Positions 16,864-25,252 of a stretch of 64,000 nt of DNA are shown here, piece after piece. The position numbers and the translations under genes are program-made. The stretch spans positions 62,001 to 126,000 of the forward strand of contig NZ_JAAGBB010000016.1 of NCBI RefSeq assembly GCF_018129085.1, given 5' to 3'. How positions within the stretch are numbered: the first letter of the stretch is position 1; the number at the start of each line of letters is the position of its first letter. The notes under the pieces are model-generated. The model did not search any database and had not been told where the DNA came from. It worked only from the letters and a program-made list of their open reading frames with translations. Origin of the DNA: Plastoroseomonas hellenica (GTDB lineage Bacteria; Pseudomonadota; Alphaproteobacteria; Acetobacterales; Acetobacteraceae).

Positions 16864-18312
16864 TCAGCCCAGCTTCTTCTTCAGCAGCTCGTTGACCAAG
16901 GCCGGGTTTCCCTTGCCCTGCATCGCCCGCATGGTCTGGCCCACGAAGAAGCCGAACAGCTTGTCCTTGCCGGACCTGTATTCGGCGACCTTGTCGGCAT
17001 TGGCCGCGAGCACGCCATCGATCACCGCCTCGATCGCGCCGGTATCGGTGACCTGCTTCAGCCCCTTCTCCTCCACGATCGCGCCCGGGCTCTTGCCGGT
17101 CTCGATCATGATCTCGAAGACCTCCTTGGCCAGCTTGCCGGACAGCGTGTTGTCGGCCAGCAGGTCGAGCAGCGCGCCGAGATTCTCCGCCGTCACGGGC
17201 GGATCGGTGATGTCACGCTTCAGGCGGTTCAGCGCGGCGAAGAAATCGCCGGTCACCCAGTTGGCCGCGATCTTCGCGTCGCGGCCGCGGGCGACGACGT
17301 CGAAGAAAGCCGCCGTCTCCTTCTCGAGCGTCAGCACATGCGCGTCGTAGGGCGTGAGCCCCATGGCGACGTAGCGCGCGCGCCGCGCATCCGGCAGTTC
17401 CGGCAGCGCCGCCCGCAGCCCCTCCACCCAGGCGGCGTCCAGCACCAGCGGAGGAAGGTCGGGATCGGGGAAGTAGCGGTAGTCATGCGCATCCTCCTTG
17501 GAGCGCATGCTGCGCGTCGTGCCGCGGCCGGTGTCGAAGAGGCGCGTTTCCTGCGTGACCTCGCCGCCCGTCTCCCAGACCTCGATCTGGCGCCGCGCCT
17601 CGGCTTCCACCGCCTGCATGACGAACCGGATGGAGTTGACGTTCTTCACCTCGCAGCGCGTGCGGAACCCCTCGCCCGACTTCCGCACCGAGACGTTCAC
17701 GTCGGCCCGCATGGAGCCTTCGTCCATGTTGCCGTCGCAGGTGCCGAGATAGCGCAGGATCTGCCGCAGCTTGGTCAGATAGGCCCCTGCCTCCTCCGGC
17801 GAGCGCATGTCGGGCTCGGAGACGATCTCCATCAGCGCGACGCCGGCGCGGTTCAGGTCGATGAAGCTCTTGGTCGGGTGCTGGTCATGCAGCGACTTGC
17901 CCGCATCCTGCTCCAGATGCAGGCGCGTCACCCCGATCTCCTTCGTGGAACCGTCGCCGAGGGTGATCTCGACCACGCCGGTGCCGATGATCGGATGCGC
18001 GAACTGGCTGATCTGGTAGCCGTTCGGCAGGTCCGCATAGAAGTAGTTCTTGCGGTCGAAGCGGCTCCAGAGGTTGATCTGCGCATTGAGTCCGAGCCCG
18101 GTGCGCACCGCCTGCGCCACGCATTCGCGGTTGATCACCGGCAGCATGCCGGGGAAGCCGGCATCGACGAAGCTTACCTGGGTGTTCGGCGCGGCGCCGA
18201 AGCCGGTGGCGGCGCCGCTGAACAGCTTCGCCTCGCTGATGACCTGGGCATGGACCTCGAGGCCCACCACGATTTCCCAGGGACCGGTCTCGCCTTCGAT
18301 CGTGTAGCTCAT
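16864..18312 (-). CDS. gatB: aspartyl/glutamyl-tRNA amidotransferase subunit B
   Basis: A 482-residue GatB. It begins with the kinase-like cradle ([40 protein letters not shown]) and ends in the GatB/YqeY tail domain ([20 protein letters not shown]). GatCAB converts mischarged Glu-tRNA(Gln) and Asp-tRNA(Asn) to the amidated forms; GatB phosphorylates the carboxylate and holds the tRNA. Its ATG overlaps the gatA stop by ATGA, giving translational coupling. Length is normal for the family. Confidence 0.97.
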   Translation of the reverse strand: MSYTIEGETGPWEIVVGLEVHAQVISEAKLFSGAATGFGAAPNTQVSFVDAGFPGMLPVINRECVAQAVRTGLGLNAQINLWSRFDRKNYFYADLPNGYQISQFAHPIIGTGVVEITLGDGSTKEIGVTRLHLEQDAGKSLHDQHPTKSFIDLNRAGVALMEIVSEPDMRSPEEAGAYLTKLRQILRYLGTCDGNMDEGSMRADVNVSVRKSGEGFRTRCEVKNVNSIRFVMQAVEAEARRQIEVWETGGEVTQETRLFDTGRGTTRSMRSKEDAHDYRYFPDPDLPPLVLDAAWVEGLRAALPELPDARRARYVAMGLTPYDAHVLTLEKETAAFFDVVARGRDAKIAANWVTGDFFAALNRLKRDITDPPVTAENLGALLDLLADNTLSGKLAKEVFEIMIETGKSPGAIVEEKGLKQVTDTGAIEAVIDGVLAANADKVAEYRSGKDKLFGFFVGQTMRAMQGKGNPALVNELLKKKLG

Positions 18313-19784
18313 GCCATCACCCGCGGACGCGCCGTGAACGCGGCGGCGCGCTCGATCGCGCTGCCCACCGCGAAGACCGTCTCCTCGTCAAAACTCCGCC
18401 CCAGCACCTGCAGCCCGAGCGGCAGCCCCTGGGCATCGAGCCCCGCCGGCACCGAGAGCCCCGGCAGCCCCGCGAGGTTCGCCGTCACCGTGAAGATGTC
18501 GTTCAGGTACATGGTCACGGGATCGTCGGTGTTCTCGCCTTCGGCGAAAGCAGCGCTCGGCGTCGCCGGCGTCACGATGGCATCCACCTTCTGATAGGCT
18601 TCGGTGAAGTCGCGGGCGATCAGCGCCCGGATCTTCTGCGCCTTCAGGTAATAGGCATCGTAATAGCCGGCGCTCAGCACATAGGTGCCGATCATGATGC
18701 GCCGCTTCACCTCCGCCCCGAAGCCCGCGGCGCGGGTCTTCTCATAGAGATCCTTCAGGTCGCGCCCATCCTCGCGCAGCCCGAAGCGCACGCCGTCATA
18801 GCGCGCGAGGTTGGACGATGCCTCGGCCGGGGCCACGATGTAATAGGTCGGCAGCGCATACTGCGCGTGCGGCAGGCTGATCTCGACGATCTCCGCGCCA
18901 GCATCCCGCAGCCAGGCGAGCCCCTGCTCCCAAAGCGCCGTGATCTCCGGCGCCAGGCCGTCCAGGCGGTATTCCTTGGGCACGCCGATGCGCAGCCCCT
19001 TCACGCTGCGCCCACAGGCGGCGCGGAAATCCGGCACCGCGACCTCGGCGCTGGTGCTGTCCTTCGGGTCGAAGCCGCTCATGCTCCGGAGCAGCACCGC
19101 GCAATCCTCGACCGTGCGCGCGAAGGGGCCGGCCTGATCGAGCGAGGACGCGAAGGCCACGATCCCGAAGCGCGAGCAGCGCCCATAGGTCGGCTTGATA
19201 CCGGCGACGCCGCAGAAGGCCGCCGGCTGGCGGATGGAGCCGCCGGTATCCGTCCCCGTCGCCCCCAGCGCCAGCCGCGCCGCGACCGCCGCCGCCGAGC
19301 CGCCGGAGGAGCCGCCTGGCACCAGCACCGTGTCCGGGTCGTTGCGTCGGTTCCAGGGGTTCTGCACGGCCCCATAGGCCGAGGTCAGGTTGGAGGACCC
19401 CATCGCGAATTCGTCGAGATTGGCCTTGCCCAGGAACACCGCGCCGTCGCGCTTGAGCTGGGTCGTCACCGTGCTCTCATAGGGCGGCACGAAATTGTGC
19501 AGGATCCGCGATGCCGCCGTGGTCCGCACGCCTTCAGTGCAGAACAGGTCCTTGATGGCGAGCGGAATGCCGTCGAGCGGCCCCGCCTCCCCCTTCGCGC
19601 GCCGCGCGTCCGATGCCTGGGCAGCCTCGATCGCCTGCTCGGCCGTCACCGTGACATAGGCGTTGAGGCGCGGGTTCAGCGCCTCGATGCCCGCGACATG
19701 GGCGCGCGTCAGCTCCTCGGCGGAGATGGCGCCTTCCTCCAGCGCGGTCAGCGCGCCGGCGATGGTGAAATCGGTGGCACGCAT
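18309..19784 (-). CDS. gatA: aspartyl/glutamyl-tRNA amidotransferase subunit A
   Basis: A 491-residue GatA of the amidase-signature family. It releases ammonia from glutamine for the transamidation carried out by GatCAB. The catalytic Lys ([11 protein letters not shown]), Ser ([20 protein letters not shown]) and Ser of [16 protein letters not shown] are all present. The ATG at 19784 overlaps the last base of the gatC TGA (TGATG), a coupled arrangement that supports this start over the GTG one codon earlier. Confidence 0.97.
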   Translation of the reverse strand: MRATDFTIAGALTALEEGAISAEELTRAHVAGIEALNPRLNAYVTVTAEQAIEAAQASDARRAKGEAGPLDGIPLAIKDLFCTEGVRTTAASRILHNFVPPYESTVTTQLKRDGAVFLGKANLDEFAMGSSNLTSAYGAVQNPWNRRNDPDTVLVPGGSSGGSAAAVAARLALGATGTDTGGSIRQPAAFCGVAGIKPTYGRCSRFGIVAFASSLDQAGPFARTVEDCAVLLRSMSGFDPKDSTSAEVAVPDFRAACGRSVKGLRIGVPKEYRLDGLAPEITALWEQGLAWLRDAGAEIVEISLPHAQYALPTYYIVAPAEASSNLARYDGVRFGLREDGRDLKDLYEKTRAAGFGAEVKRRIMIGTYVLSAGYYDAYYLKAQKIRALIARDFTEAYQKVDAIVTPATPSAAFAEGENTDDPVTMYLNDIFTVTANLAGLPGLSVPAGLDAQGLPLGLQVLGRSFDEETVFAVGSAIERAAAFTARPRVMA

Positions 19785-20077
19785 CACTCGACGACCTTCG
19801 GCACGCCGAAATACTCGCCCTCGCGGTCCGGGGCATTGGCCAGCACCTTCTCCGGGATGCCGCCATCGGTGATGACGTCCTCGCGCAGGCGCATAGCACC
19901 GCTGGTGACGGCGCCGCCGGCCATTGGCTCCACCCCGTCGGTGTTCACGGCCTGGAGTTGCTCGATCCAGCCCAGGATGCCGTTCAGCTCCGCCTGGAGC
20001 TTGGCGACTTCTGCGTCATCGACATGAAGGCGGGCGAGCGAGGCGACACGCCTCACCGTTGCGGTATCGAGCGACAT
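19784..20077 (-). CDS. gatC: aspartyl/glutamyl-tRNA amidotransferase subunit C
   Basis: A 97-residue GatC, the small stabilising subunit of GatCAB. The family signature is clear: [20 protein letters not shown] at the N terminus and a C-terminal [10 protein letters not shown]...[17 protein letters not shown]. It is first in the gatC-gatA-gatB operon and is divergent from ruvX, with only about 50 bp for both promoters. Confidence 0.95.
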   Translation of the reverse strand: MSLDTATVRRVASLARLHVDDAEVAKLQAELNGILGWIEQLQAVNTDGVEPMAGGAVTSGAMRLREDVITDGGIPEKVLANAPDREGEYFGVPKVVE

Positions 20078-20127
20078 GATTCCGTTGGTGCTTTCCGGAA
20101 AAAGAGTCGCGGACCATAACGGCGGGA

Positions 20128-20592
20128 ATGGCCGTCTTCAACCTGCGCGACCTCCGTGCCTCCCTCCCCCGCGGACAGCGGCTGATCGGTCTCGATCCCG
20201 GATCGAAGACGATCGGCGTCGCCCTGACCGATGTGACGCTGATGCTGGCTTCCCCCTACGGCGTCATTCCGCGCGGCAAGCTCAAGGCGGTCGCCGCCGA
20301 GATCGCCCGGATCGCCGCCAAGGAAGGGGCGGGCGGCCTGGTGGTCGGGCTGCCGCTGTCGATGGATGGCAGCGTCGGCCCCGCCGCCCAGGCCGCGCAG
20401 GACTGGACGGCGGCGCTGTCGGAGGCCTGCGGCCTGCCGGCGGCGCTCTGGGACGAGCGGCTCTCCTCCTCCGCCGTCAACCGCATGCTGATCGCGGAAG
20501 CGGATCTGACGCGGGCCAAGCGCGCGCTGGTCGTGGATCGGGCCGCGGCGGCCTACATGCTGCAGTCAGCGCTGGACGCCACCCGCGGCTGA
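20128..20592 (+). CDS. ruvX: RuvX/YqgF-family Holliday junction resolvase-like nuclease
   Basis: A 154-residue RNase H-fold protein of the YqgF/RuvX family. It has the N-terminal LIGLDPGSKTIGVALTDVT motif with the first acidic residue, VVGLPLSMDG, and the ALWDERLSSSAVNRML segment carrying further acidic and Ser positions. In other bacteria the protein is linked to 16S rRNA 5'-end maturation and proposed Holliday junction resolution. It heads the ruvX-pyrB-pyrC'-plsY-dprA-topA order on the plus strand. Confidence 0.92.
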   Translation: MAVFNLRDLRASLPRGQRLIGLDPGSKTIGVALTDVTLMLASPYGVIPRGKLKAVAAEIARIAAKEGAGGLVVGLPLSMDGSVGPAAQAAQDWTAALSEACGLPAALWDERLSSSAVNRMLIAEADLTRAKRALVVDRAAAAYMLQSALDATRG

Positions 20593-20616
20593 TATGAGCA
20601 TAAATTCCTAGAGCCG

Positions 20617-20636
20617 AAGCCCTGTTCTCGGGGCTT
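20617..20636 (+). terminator. weak hairpin after ruvX
   Basis: AAGCCC, an 8-nt loop and GGGCTT followed by TGCC form a short hairpin in the 103-bp gap between ruvX and pyrB. It might attenuate read-through, but the stem is only 6 bp and there is no T tract. Confidence 0.3.
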
Positions 20637-20695
20637 TGCCCTCGCCGTCCCCGCGCTTTAGCTTCCGGCGGAGCATCTCCCGGACGAATCGCCTC

Positions 20696-21634
20696 ATGCC
20701 GGCTTTCCACCAAAGACACCTCCTCGCCATCGAAGGCCTGGAGCCGCCCTATATCGCCGACATGCTGGACCTGGCGGAGAGCTACGCGCTGCTGAACCGG
20801 TCCGGGAAAACCCAGCGCGACCTGCTGAAGGGCCGCACGCTGATTAACCTCTTCTTCGAGGACAGCACCCGCACCCGCACGAGCTTCGAACTCGCGGGCA
20901 AGCGGCTCGGCGCCGATGTCATCAACATGAGCGTCTCGACCTCCTCGGTGAACAAGGGCGAGACGCTGCTCGACACGGCGTCGACGCTGAACGCCATGCA
21001 TTGCGACCTGCTGGTGGTGCGCCATGCGCAGTCCGGCGCGCCGGCGCTGCTCAGCCAGAAGGTCGATGCCGCGGTCATCAATGCCGGCGACGGCACCCAT
21101 GAGCACCCGACCCAGGCGCTGCTCGACGCGCTGACCATCCGCAGGCGCAAGGGCCGGATCGAGGGCCTCATCGTCGCGATCTGCGGCGACGTGCTGCACA
21201 GCCGCGTCGCGCGCAGCAACATCCACCTGCTGCTGACCATGGGTGCGAGGGTCCGCATCGTCGGCCCGCCGACCCTGATCCCGGCCGAGGCCGAGCGCTT
21301 CGGCGTCGATGTCTTCACCGATATGCGTGCGGGCCTCGACGGCGCCGACGTCGTCATGATGCTGCGCCTGCAGAAGGAGCGGATGACCGGCGGGCTGATC
21401 CCCTCCTCCCGCGAGTTCTTCCGCTTCTATGGGCTGGATGCCGAGAAGCTGGCGGTCGCCAAGTCGGATGCCATCGTCATGCATCCTGGCCCGATGAACC
21501 GCGGCGTCGAGATCGACAGCGCCATCGCCGACGATCCCGTGCGCAGTGTCATCGGCGAACAGGTGGAGATGGGTGTGGCCTGCCGCATGGCGGTGCTCGA
21601 CCTGCTGTCGCGCAACCTGCGCCGCAATACCTGA
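20696..21634 (+). CDS. pyrB: aspartate carbamoyltransferase catalytic subunit
   Basis: A 312-residue ATCase catalytic chain; it joins carbamoyl phosphate and aspartate in pyrimidine synthesis. Visible motifs: the carbamoyl-phosphate loop [17 protein letters not shown], the catalytic [11 protein letters not shown], and [10 protein letters not shown] near the C terminus. The ATG at 20696 ([15 protein letters not shown]) is the natural start; the open frame upstream is not conserved-looking. It is followed by a DUF3592 gene and a non-catalytic dihydroorotase-like gene, as in genomes where PyrC' scaffolds the ATCase. Confidence 0.96.
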   Translation: MPAFHQRHLLAIEGLEPPYIADMLDLAESYALLNRSGKTQRDLLKGRTLINLFFEDSTRTRTSFELAGKRLGADVINMSVSTSSVNKGETLLDTASTLNAMHCDLLVVRHAQSGAPALLSQKVDAAVINAGDGTHEHPTQALLDALTIRRRKGRIEGLIVAICGDVLHSRVARSNIHLLLTMGARVRIVGPPTLIPAEAERFGVDVFTDMRAGLDGADVVMMLRLQKERMTGGLIPSSREFFRFYGLDAEKLAVAKSDAIVMHPGPMNRGVEIDSAIADDPVRSVIGEQVEMGVACRMAVLDLLSRNLRRNT

Positions 21635-21642
21635 GGGGCGCG

Positions 21643-22203
21643 ATGGCACCGGACCAGCCCGGCAGGGCGCCCGGTGCCTTCGTCACGCGCCTCCGTGCCG
21701 GCCCGGGGGGTCGCCGTCTCATCCCGATCATCCTCGGCTGTGTCGGGCTGATCGCGGGTTTCGCCGCCCTCGTGCAGGCCGGCAATGCATTGATGGACGC
21801 GGCCATCCTGCGGTCCTGGCCGTTGATCGACGCCGAAGTCGTCGCCGCCGAGGCCCTGCCGCAACGGGGCCGCGGCGGCCTGCCCTTTCATCTTCAGCTT
21901 CGTGTCACGGACGCTGCGGGGCAGCCGCTGCTCGGCGAGACCAGCAGCCCCTATCGCCTCCGCGGCTCCTGGTCGGAGCCCGCCCGGCCACCCATGCCCG
22001 GCGACCGCATCCGGGTCTTCCTCGATCCGGATGCACCGCAACGCATGCGGCCGGAGGACACGCTGTCCTCGCCCTGGCTATCGGGCTTTTACGCCCTGCT
22101 CTACGGCATCGCGGGTTTCGGCGCCCTGGCGCTGCTCATCCTGCTGCTGCGGACGCGCGCGGCGGCCCCGCCCCATGGCGGGGACTCGGGCGCCCCCCTA
22201 TAA
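21643..22203 (+). CDS. DUF3592-type membrane protein
   Basis: A 186-residue protein with an N-terminal membrane helix (RRLIPIILGCVGLIAGFAALV), a central extracytoplasmic beta-rich part (HLQLRVTDAAGQPLLGET and MPGDRIRVFLDPDAPQR) and a second helix near the C terminus (LLYGIAGFGALALLILLL). The layout fits DUF3592 proteins, whose function is unknown. It is inserted between pyrB and the pyrC-like gene with gaps of 8 bp on each side, so it is part of the same transcript; no link to pyrimidine synthesis is evident. Confidence 0.75.
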   Translation: MAPDQPGRAPGAFVTRLRAGPGGRRLIPIILGCVGLIAGFAALVQAGNALMDAAILRSWPLIDAEVVAAEALPQRGRGGLPFHLQLRVTDAAGQPLLGETSSPYRLRGSWSEPARPPMPGDRIRVFLDPDAPQRMRPEDTLSSPWLSGFYALLYGIAGFGALALLILLLRTRAAAPPHGGDSGAPL

Positions 22204-22211
22204 CCACCCTG

Positions 22212-23489
22212 ATGCCCGACACGATCATCACCAATGCCCGCCTGATCGACCCGGCCACTGGCCTCGATGCCCCCGGCGCGCTGCTCATCCGGGATGGCCT
22301 CATCGCCGATCACGGCGCGGGGCTCACCGCGCCGGAGGGAGCCGCCACCCTCGACGCCAAGGGCGCCATCCTCGCCCCCGGATTGATCGACCTGCGCGCC
22401 AGCCTCGGCGAACCGGGCTTCGAGCATCGGGAGACCATCGCCTCCGCCGCCCGCGCCGCGGCCGCCGGCGGCATCACCACCCTCTGCGCCCTGCCGGACA
22501 CCGAACCCGCGCTCGACGACCCCGCGCTGCTGCAATTCATCATCCGCCGCGGCGAGGCGACCGGCAGCCTGACCATCCTGCCCTATGGCGCCGCGACAGC
22601 GGGTTGCCAGGGCAAGGAGATGGCGGAATTCGGCCTGCTGCGCGAAGCCGGCGCCATCGCTTTCACGGACGGGCGGCGCGCGATTGGCAATGCGCGTGCC
22701 ATGCGCCTCGCCCTCTCCTATGCGCGCGGCTTCGGCTGCTTCGTGGTGCAGCACCCGGAGGAACCCTCGCTCGCCGCCGGCGGCGCGGCGACCGAGGGCG
22801 AGCTTGCCTCCCGCCTCGGCCTGCCCGGCATCCCCGCCGCCGCCGAGGCCATCCTGGTCGCCCGCGACATCGCGCTGGTCCGCCTCACGCGCGGCCATGT
22901 CCACTTCGCCCATGTCAGCACCGGCGCAGCACTCGACCTGATCCGGGCTGCGAAGGCGGAAGGGCTCGCGGTCACCTGCGACACCGCGCCCCCCTATTTC
23001 GATCTGAACGAGACCGCGATCGGCGACTACCGCACCTATGCCAAGCTCTCGCCCCCACTGCGGCGGGAAGCGGACCGGCTCGCGGTGGTCGCAGCACTGG
23101 CCGACGGCACCATCGACGCCATCGCCTCCGATCATCAGCCGCATGACGCCGATGACAAGCGCCTGCCCTTCGCTCAGGCCGAGGCCGGTGGCGCCGGCCT
23201 CGCGACCCTGCTCGGTGTGACCTTGGCGCGGTTCCATGGCGGCGACCTGACGCTGATCCAGGCGCTCGACCTGCTGACCGCGCGCCCAGCCAGGCTGCTG
23301 GGTCTGGAGAGCGGCCGCCTCGCCAAGGGGGCGCCGGCCGACCTGGTGCTGTTCGACGCCGAGCGCGGCTGGAAGGTCGAAGCCGGGAAGCTGCCCGGCA
23401 AGGCGCAGAACTCGCCCTTCGACGGGCGCGCGCTCGAAGGCCGGGTGATCGCCACCTTCAAGGCGGGCAGCCGCGTCTTCGGGGGTTGA
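22212..23489 (+). CDS. pyrX: dihydroorotase-like protein lacking the HxH metal motif (PyrC'/PyrX)
   Basis: A 425-residue amidohydrolase-fold protein of the dihydroorotase family. The canonical metal motif D-x-HVH-x-REPG near residue 62 is degraded to LRASLGEPG, so His62 and His64 are replaced by Arg and Ser. Later ligands (HPEEP, FAHVSTG, ASDHQPH) are partly kept. In Pseudomonas, such PyrC' proteins are inactive scaffolds needed to assemble ATCase, and a separate active dihydroorotase exists. The position just after pyrB fits that role. The TGA overlaps plsY (TGATG). An active pyrC would have to be elsewhere in the genome. Confidence 0.88.
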   Translation: MPDTIITNARLIDPATGLDAPGALLIRDGLIADHGAGLTAPEGAATLDAKGAILAPGLIDLRASLGEPGFEHRETIASAARAAAAGGITTLCALPDTEPALDDPALLQFIIRRGEATGSLTILPYGAATAGCQGKEMAEFGLLREAGAIAFTDGRRAIGNARAMRLALSYARGFGCFVVQHPEEPSLAAGGAATEGELASRLGLPGIPAAAEAILVARDIALVRLTRGHVHFAHVSTGAALDLIRAAKAEGLAVTCDTAPPYFDLNETAIGDYRTYAKLSPPLRREADRLAVVAALADGTIDAIASDHQPHDADDKRLPFAQAEAGGAGLATLLGVTLARFHGGDLTLIQALDLLTARPARLLGLESGRLAKGAPADLVLFDAERGWKVEAGKLPGKAQNSPFDGRALEGRVIATFKAGSRVFGG

Positions 23490-24103
23490 TGTCCGAGATG
23501 GCCGAACATCGGGAGAGCCTGCTGTTCCTGGCGGCGCTGGTGCTGCCGTATCTGTTGGGCTCGATCCCCTTCGGCCTGCTGCTGACCCGTGCCGCCGGGC
23601 TCGGCGACATCCGCAGCATCGGCTCCGGCAATATCGGCGCTACCAACGTGCTGCGGACCGGCAACCGGAAGATCGCCCTGGCGACGCTGCTGCTCGACGG
23701 GCTGAAGGGCGCGGCAGCGATCTGGCTGCTGCGGGCGCTGGGCGGGGTCGGCCAGGACCTGGTCGCCGGCACCGCCGTGGTGCTCGGGCACATGTTCCCG
23801 GTCTGGCTGCGCTTCAGAGGCGGCAAGGGCGTCGCGACCGGGATCGGCACCTATCTCGCCGCCATGTGGCCGGTCGGGGTCTTCGTCTGCCTGGCCTGGG
23901 CCGCGGCGGCGAAGCTGACCCGCATGTCCTCGGCCGGCGCGCTCACCGCCTTCGCGCTCGCCCCGGCCGTCGCCTGGCTGCTGGTCGATGCCGACCATGC
24001 CCTGTTGGCCTTGCTGGTCGGCCTGCTGATCTTCTGGCGGCACGAGGCGAATATCCGCCGCCTGATCGCCGGCACCGAGCCGCGCATCGGCCAGAAGGGC
24101 TGA
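23489..24103 (+). CDS. plsY: glycerol-3-phosphate acyltransferase (acyl-phosphate type)
   Basis: A 204-residue integral membrane enzyme that transfers an acyl group from acyl-phosphate to glycerol 3-phosphate, the first step of phospholipid synthesis. PlsY motifs are present: GSIPFGLL, SIGSGNIGATNVLRTG and FRGGKGVATGIG, with about five membrane helices. The ATG at 23489 overlaps the preceding stop by one base. Confidence 0.95.
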   Translation: MSEMAEHRESLLFLAALVLPYLLGSIPFGLLLTRAAGLGDIRSIGSGNIGATNVLRTGNRKIALATLLLDGLKGAAAIWLLRALGGVGQDLVAGTAVVLGHMFPVWLRFRGGKGVATGIGTYLAAMWPVGVFVCLAWAAAAKLTRMSSAGALTAFALAPAVAWLLVDADHALLALLVGLLIFWRHEANIRRLIAGTEPRIGQKG

Positions 24104-24118
24104 TCCCCACCCCTTCCC

Positions 24119-25219
24119 ATGCAGCAGGCCGACCTCCTCGCTCACCTCCGCCTCGCCCGCACCGACGGCATCGGCCCGGCCAACTACGCCCGGCTGATCC
24201 AGCGCCACGGCAGCGCCGAGGCCGCGCTCAGCCGGCTGCCCGCCCATCTGCAGGCGGCTGATCCAAAGGCGATTGAACGCGAGATCGCCGCCGTCGCGCG
24301 GCTCGGCGGCCGCTTCCTGTTCCCGGGACAGCTAGGCTACCCGCCGATGCTGGCACTGCTGCCCGACGCGCCGGCGGCGCTGGCCTGCCTTGGCGACCCG
24401 GCGCACCTCGCGGTGCGGGCGGTCGCGATCGTCGGCGCCCGCAACGCCTCCGCCGCCGGGCGCCGCATCGCCGAGACCCTGGCCGCGACCCTCGCCGAGG
24501 CCGGGATCCTCGTGGTCTCCGGGCTCGCGCGCGGCATCGACTCCGCCGCCCATCTGGGTGCGCTCCGCCATGGCCGCACCGCCGCCGCGGTCGCCGGCGG
24601 CCTCGACCAGCCCTACCCGCCGGAGAATGCGGCGCTGCAGGACCGCATCGCCGCGGAAGGCTGCGTGCTGGCCGAGGCGCCGCTCGGCACCGCGCCCCTC
24701 GCCCGCCATTTCCCGCGCCGCAACCGGATCGTCGCCGGCCTCGCCCTCGGCGTCGTGGTGGTTGAGGCGGCGCCCCGCTCCGGCAGCCTGATCACCGCGC
24801 GCCTGGCCCTCGACTACGGGCGGGAGCTCTATGCGGTGCCCGGCAGCCCGCTCGATCTCCGCTCCCAAGGGTCCAATGACCTGATCCGCCAGGGCGCCCA
24901 CCTGACCGAAACGGTGGACGATATCCTGGCCCACCTGCCGGAGGCGCCGCACCCCGTCGACCTGTTCCGGGCCGCCCCGGCGCCGGCCCCGACGGCCCGG
25001 GATCTGCCGCCGGAGGCCCCGCCCGCCTCCGACGAGGCCGCCCAAGTCCTTGCTCTGCTTGGATCTTCGCCGGTTGCGGTTGACGATCTCCTCCGCCGCT
25101 GCCACCTCTCGCCCTCCCGCGTCCAAGCGATCCTGCTCGATCTCGAGCTCGCCGGACGGCTGGAGACCTCGCCCGGCCCCCGGGTGGCTCTCCGCCCTCC
25201 GGTCAGTCCAGGCGCCTGA
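24119..25219 (+). CDS. dprA: DNA-processing protein DprA
   Basis: A 366-residue DprA. It has an N-terminal HhH/SAM-like segment (ARTDGIGPANYARLIQRHG), the Rossmann-like core (AIVGARNASAAGRRIAE, VSGLARGIDSAAHLGAL, HFPRRNRIVAGLALG, SGSLITARLALDYGRELYAV) and a C-terminal winged helix (VAVDDLLRRCHLSPSRVQAI). DprA loads RecA on incoming single-stranded DNA during transformation and is widespread in non-competent bacteria too. It lies 15 bp after plsY. Confidence 0.95.
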   Translation: MQQADLLAHLRLARTDGIGPANYARLIQRHGSAEAALSRLPAHLQAADPKAIEREIAAVARLGGRFLFPGQLGYPPMLALLPDAPAALACLGDPAHLAVRAVAIVGARNASAAGRRIAETLAATLAEAGILVVSGLARGIDSAAHLGALRHGRTAAAVAGGLDQPYPPENAALQDRIAAEGCVLAEAPLGTAPLARHFPRRNRIVAGLALGVVVVEAAPRSGSLITARLALDYGRELYAVPGSPLDLRSQGSNDLIRQGAHLTETVDDILAHLPEAPHPVDLFRAAPAPAPTARDLPPEAPPASDEAAQVLALLGSSPVAVDDLLRRCHLSPSRVQAILLDLELAGRLETSPGPRVALRPPVSPGA

Positions 25220-25252
25220 CGACACGGGCAGGAGCGTGCGCAGACCATCGCC

